From: JANQKX01 sp039028695
GTDB lineage: Bacteria; Pseudomonadota; Alphaproteobacteria; Kiloniellales; Kiloniellaceae
Direction: 5' to 3'
DNA length: 64,000 nt
Assembly (NCBI GenBank): GCA_039028695.1
Contig: JBCCHN010000012.1
Location: forward strand, 1-64,000
How positions within the stretch are numbered: the first letter of the stretch is position 1; each line of letters opens with the position of its first letter. Positions 62,631-64,000 of this stretch are shown piece by piece. The notes under the pieces were generated by a model. It saw only the letters and a program-made list of their open reading frames with translations. It had not been told where the DNA came from and searched no databases. The translations under genes were made by a program, and so were the position numbers.

Positions 62631-64000
62631 TCAATTGCGATAACAAACTTCTTTGGCCCCGGCGACAATGTCGTGAGCCTGAGGCAAGGCAAGCTGCTCC
62701 AAATTGGCGGCATAGGGCATGGGCACGTCGACGCCGCAGACCCGCTTCACCGGTGCATCAAGCCAGTCGAAGGCCTGCTCCATCATGATGGCAGCCAATT
62801 CCGAACCGATGCCGGAAAAGCCCCAACCCTCCTCGCAGGTCACCAGGCGATTGGTCTTTTGTACAGAGGCAACGACTGTCTGCGCATCGAAGGGCCTCAG
62901 GCTCCTGAGATCCACCACTTCAGCGGAAATGCCTTCTGCCGCAAGAACATCGGCGGCTTCCAGCGCCTTGCCCACCATGATGGAAAAGGCCGCGATCGTC
63001 ACATCGGTGCCGGGCCGAACCACCTTGGCCTTGCCGATGGGCACCAGCCAATCATCCGATTTGGGAACCTCGAAGGACTGCCCATAAAGAATCTCGTTTT
63101 CCAGGAAGACCACCGGATTGGGTTCGCGGATCGCCGACTTCAAGAGGCCTTTGGCATCGGCCGCAGAATAGGGCGCCACCACCTTTAGGCCCGGAACATG
63201 GGCGTACCAACTCGCATAACACTGCGAGTGTTGGGCCGCGACCCTTGCCGCTGCGCCATTGGCTCCCCGAAAAACGATGGGCGAGGAAATCTGCCCGCCT
63301 GACATGTAAAGGGTCTTGGCGGCCGAATTGATGATGTGATCAATGGCCTGCATGGCGAAGTTAAAGGTCATGAACTCCACGATGGGCCTCAGGCCGTACA
63401 TGGCCGCGCCGACGCCCAAGCCGGTAAAGCCATGCTCGGTGATCGGGGTGTCCACGACCCGCTTGGCGCCGAACTCATCCAGCAGGCCCTGGCTGACTTT
63501 ATAAGCACCCTGATACTGGGCCACTTCCTCTCCCATTAGAAAGACCCGCTCATCCCTGCGCATCTCCTCGGCCATGGCATCCCGCAGCGCTTCGCGAACG
63601 GTTGTGGTTTCCGTGGGACCGTCCCATTCCGCCTCTGCGACGGGAGCCGCTACAGCGACAAGCGCAGCCGCTGGAGCGGCAGCCGGCGGAGCGGCAGGCG
63701 ATGCTCCCAGACTAGGCGCCGTTTCGGCAGCCGCCGCCGCACCGTTTTGAGCTGCGGCAACAGGAGCAGCCGTTAGGGCCGAAGCGTCTTCCCCGTCTTC
63801 CAACAGGCGGGCGATGACCGAATTCACGGCCACCCCCTCGGTCCCCTCGGCCACAAGAAGCTGACCCACAGTCCCCTCGTCGACCGCTTCCACCTCCATC
63901 GTAGCCTTGTCCGTTTCGATTTCAGCGATGACATCGCCCGAGGAAACACTATCCCCTTCCTTGACGTGCCACTTGGCCAGATTGCCCTCGGTCATGGTCG
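62631..64000 (-). CDS. pdhB: Pyruvate dehydrogenase E1 beta with N-terminal lipoyl domain (partial, cut by window edge)
   Basis: The E1-beta subunit of pyruvate dehydrogenase, which binds thiamine diphosphate with the alpha subunit. The visible part begins inside a lipoyl domain ([20 protein letters not shown], lysine in [10 protein letters not shown]); the first codons lie beyond 64000. An Ala-rich linker follows. The transketolase-type beta domain includes [52 protein letters not shown] and [16 protein letters not shown] lipoyl-bearing E1-beta is known in alphaproteobacteria. The E1-alpha gene is presumably just outside. Confidence 0.96.
   Translation of the reverse strand, partial: TMTEGNLAKWHVKEGDSVSSGDVIAEIETDKATMEVEAVDEGTVGQLLVAEGTEGVAVNSVIARLLEDGEDASALTAAPVAAAQNGAAAAAETAPSLGASPAAPPAAAPAAALVAVAAPVAEAEWDGPTETTTVREALRDAMAEEMRRDERVFLMGEEVAQYQGAYKVSQGLLDEFGAKRVVDTPITEHGFTGLGVGAAMYGLRPIVEFMTFNFAMQAIDHIINSAAKTLYMSGGQISSPIVFRGANGAAARVAAQHSQCYASWYAHVPGLKVVAPYSAADAKGLLKSAIREPNPVVFLENEILYGQSFEVPKSDDWLVPIGKAKVVRPGTDVTIAAFSIMVGKALEAADVLAAEGISAEVVDLRSLRPFDAQTVVASVQKTNRLVTCEEGWGFSGIGSELAAIMMEQAFDWLDAPVKRVCGVDVPMPYAANLEQLALPQAHDIVAGAKEVCYRN

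Overview
The window reads as chromosomal DNA of an alphaproteobacterium, most likely Rhodospirillales-like. The evidence is gene order and gene types: tmk-holB-metG-tatD-MBL; dusB-ntrB-ntrC-ntrY-ntrX-trkA followed by hfq-hflX; a bifunctional ispDF; a pyruvate dehydrogenase E1-beta with its own lipoyl domain; and a groESL operon with a CIRCE operator. Coding density is high and genes are often joined by ATGA-type overlaps. I saw no tRNA, rRNA, insertion sequence, prophage, CRISPR array or obvious pseudogene.

Layout. 1-9.6 kb (+): cell-wall genes (MltB-type lytic transglycosylase, RlpA, D,D-carboxypeptidase), then tmk, holB, metG, a TatD nuclease, a PhnP-like metallo-hydrolase and a PAP2 phosphatase. 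9.7-14.5 kb: a family-5 solute-binding protein without a transporter, paired with a Rossmann-fold protein; then a YgeA-type amino-acid racemase and a metallo-beta-lactamase-fold protein with an altered metal motif. 14.6-26.2 kb: mazG; a beta-hydroxyacid dehydrogenase with a class III aminotransferase; a phosphate acetyl/butyryltransferase; an unknown protein; a MocR regulator; and a divergent soeABC-like molybdenum sulfite dehydrogenase. Together these resemble parts of organosulfonate (taurine-type) dissimilation, but the key lyase Xsc is not in the window.

26.3-35.1 kb (all -): a polyamine-type ABC importer (binding protein, ATPase, two permeases) followed by two unknown small genes and preceded by an omega-aminotransferase and a hydroxyacid-oxoacid transhydrogenase. 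This fits uptake and breakdown of polyamines or omega-amino acids through semialdehydes. 35.5-41.9 kb: a GNAT acetyltransferase, a dimethylglycine/sarcosine dehydrogenase-like flavoprotein, an inositol monophosphatase, and groESL with promoter, CIRCE and terminator visible.

42.0-54.5 kb (-): hflX, hfq, a HAD phosphatase, D-amino acid aminotransferase, trkA and the nitrogen regulators ntrX, ntrY, ntrC, ntrB with dusB. 54.6-64 kb: a CcsA-like membrane protein, ispDF, pgpA, a CinA-type amidohydrolase and a CPBP protease (+), facing a COQ10-like gene, lipA, lpdA, pdhC and pdhB (-), the last cut by the window edge.

I did not find a clearly new multi-gene defence or mobile system. The best leads are the acidic Ser/Gly-rich N-terminal extension on the polyamine permease, the two unknown genes attached to that operon, the orphan binding-protein/Rossmann pair, the possible dispersed sulfonate module, and several short structured intergenic elements (a perfect 13-bp intercistronic hairpin, a triple 14-nt tandem repeat, a double 17-nt repeat).
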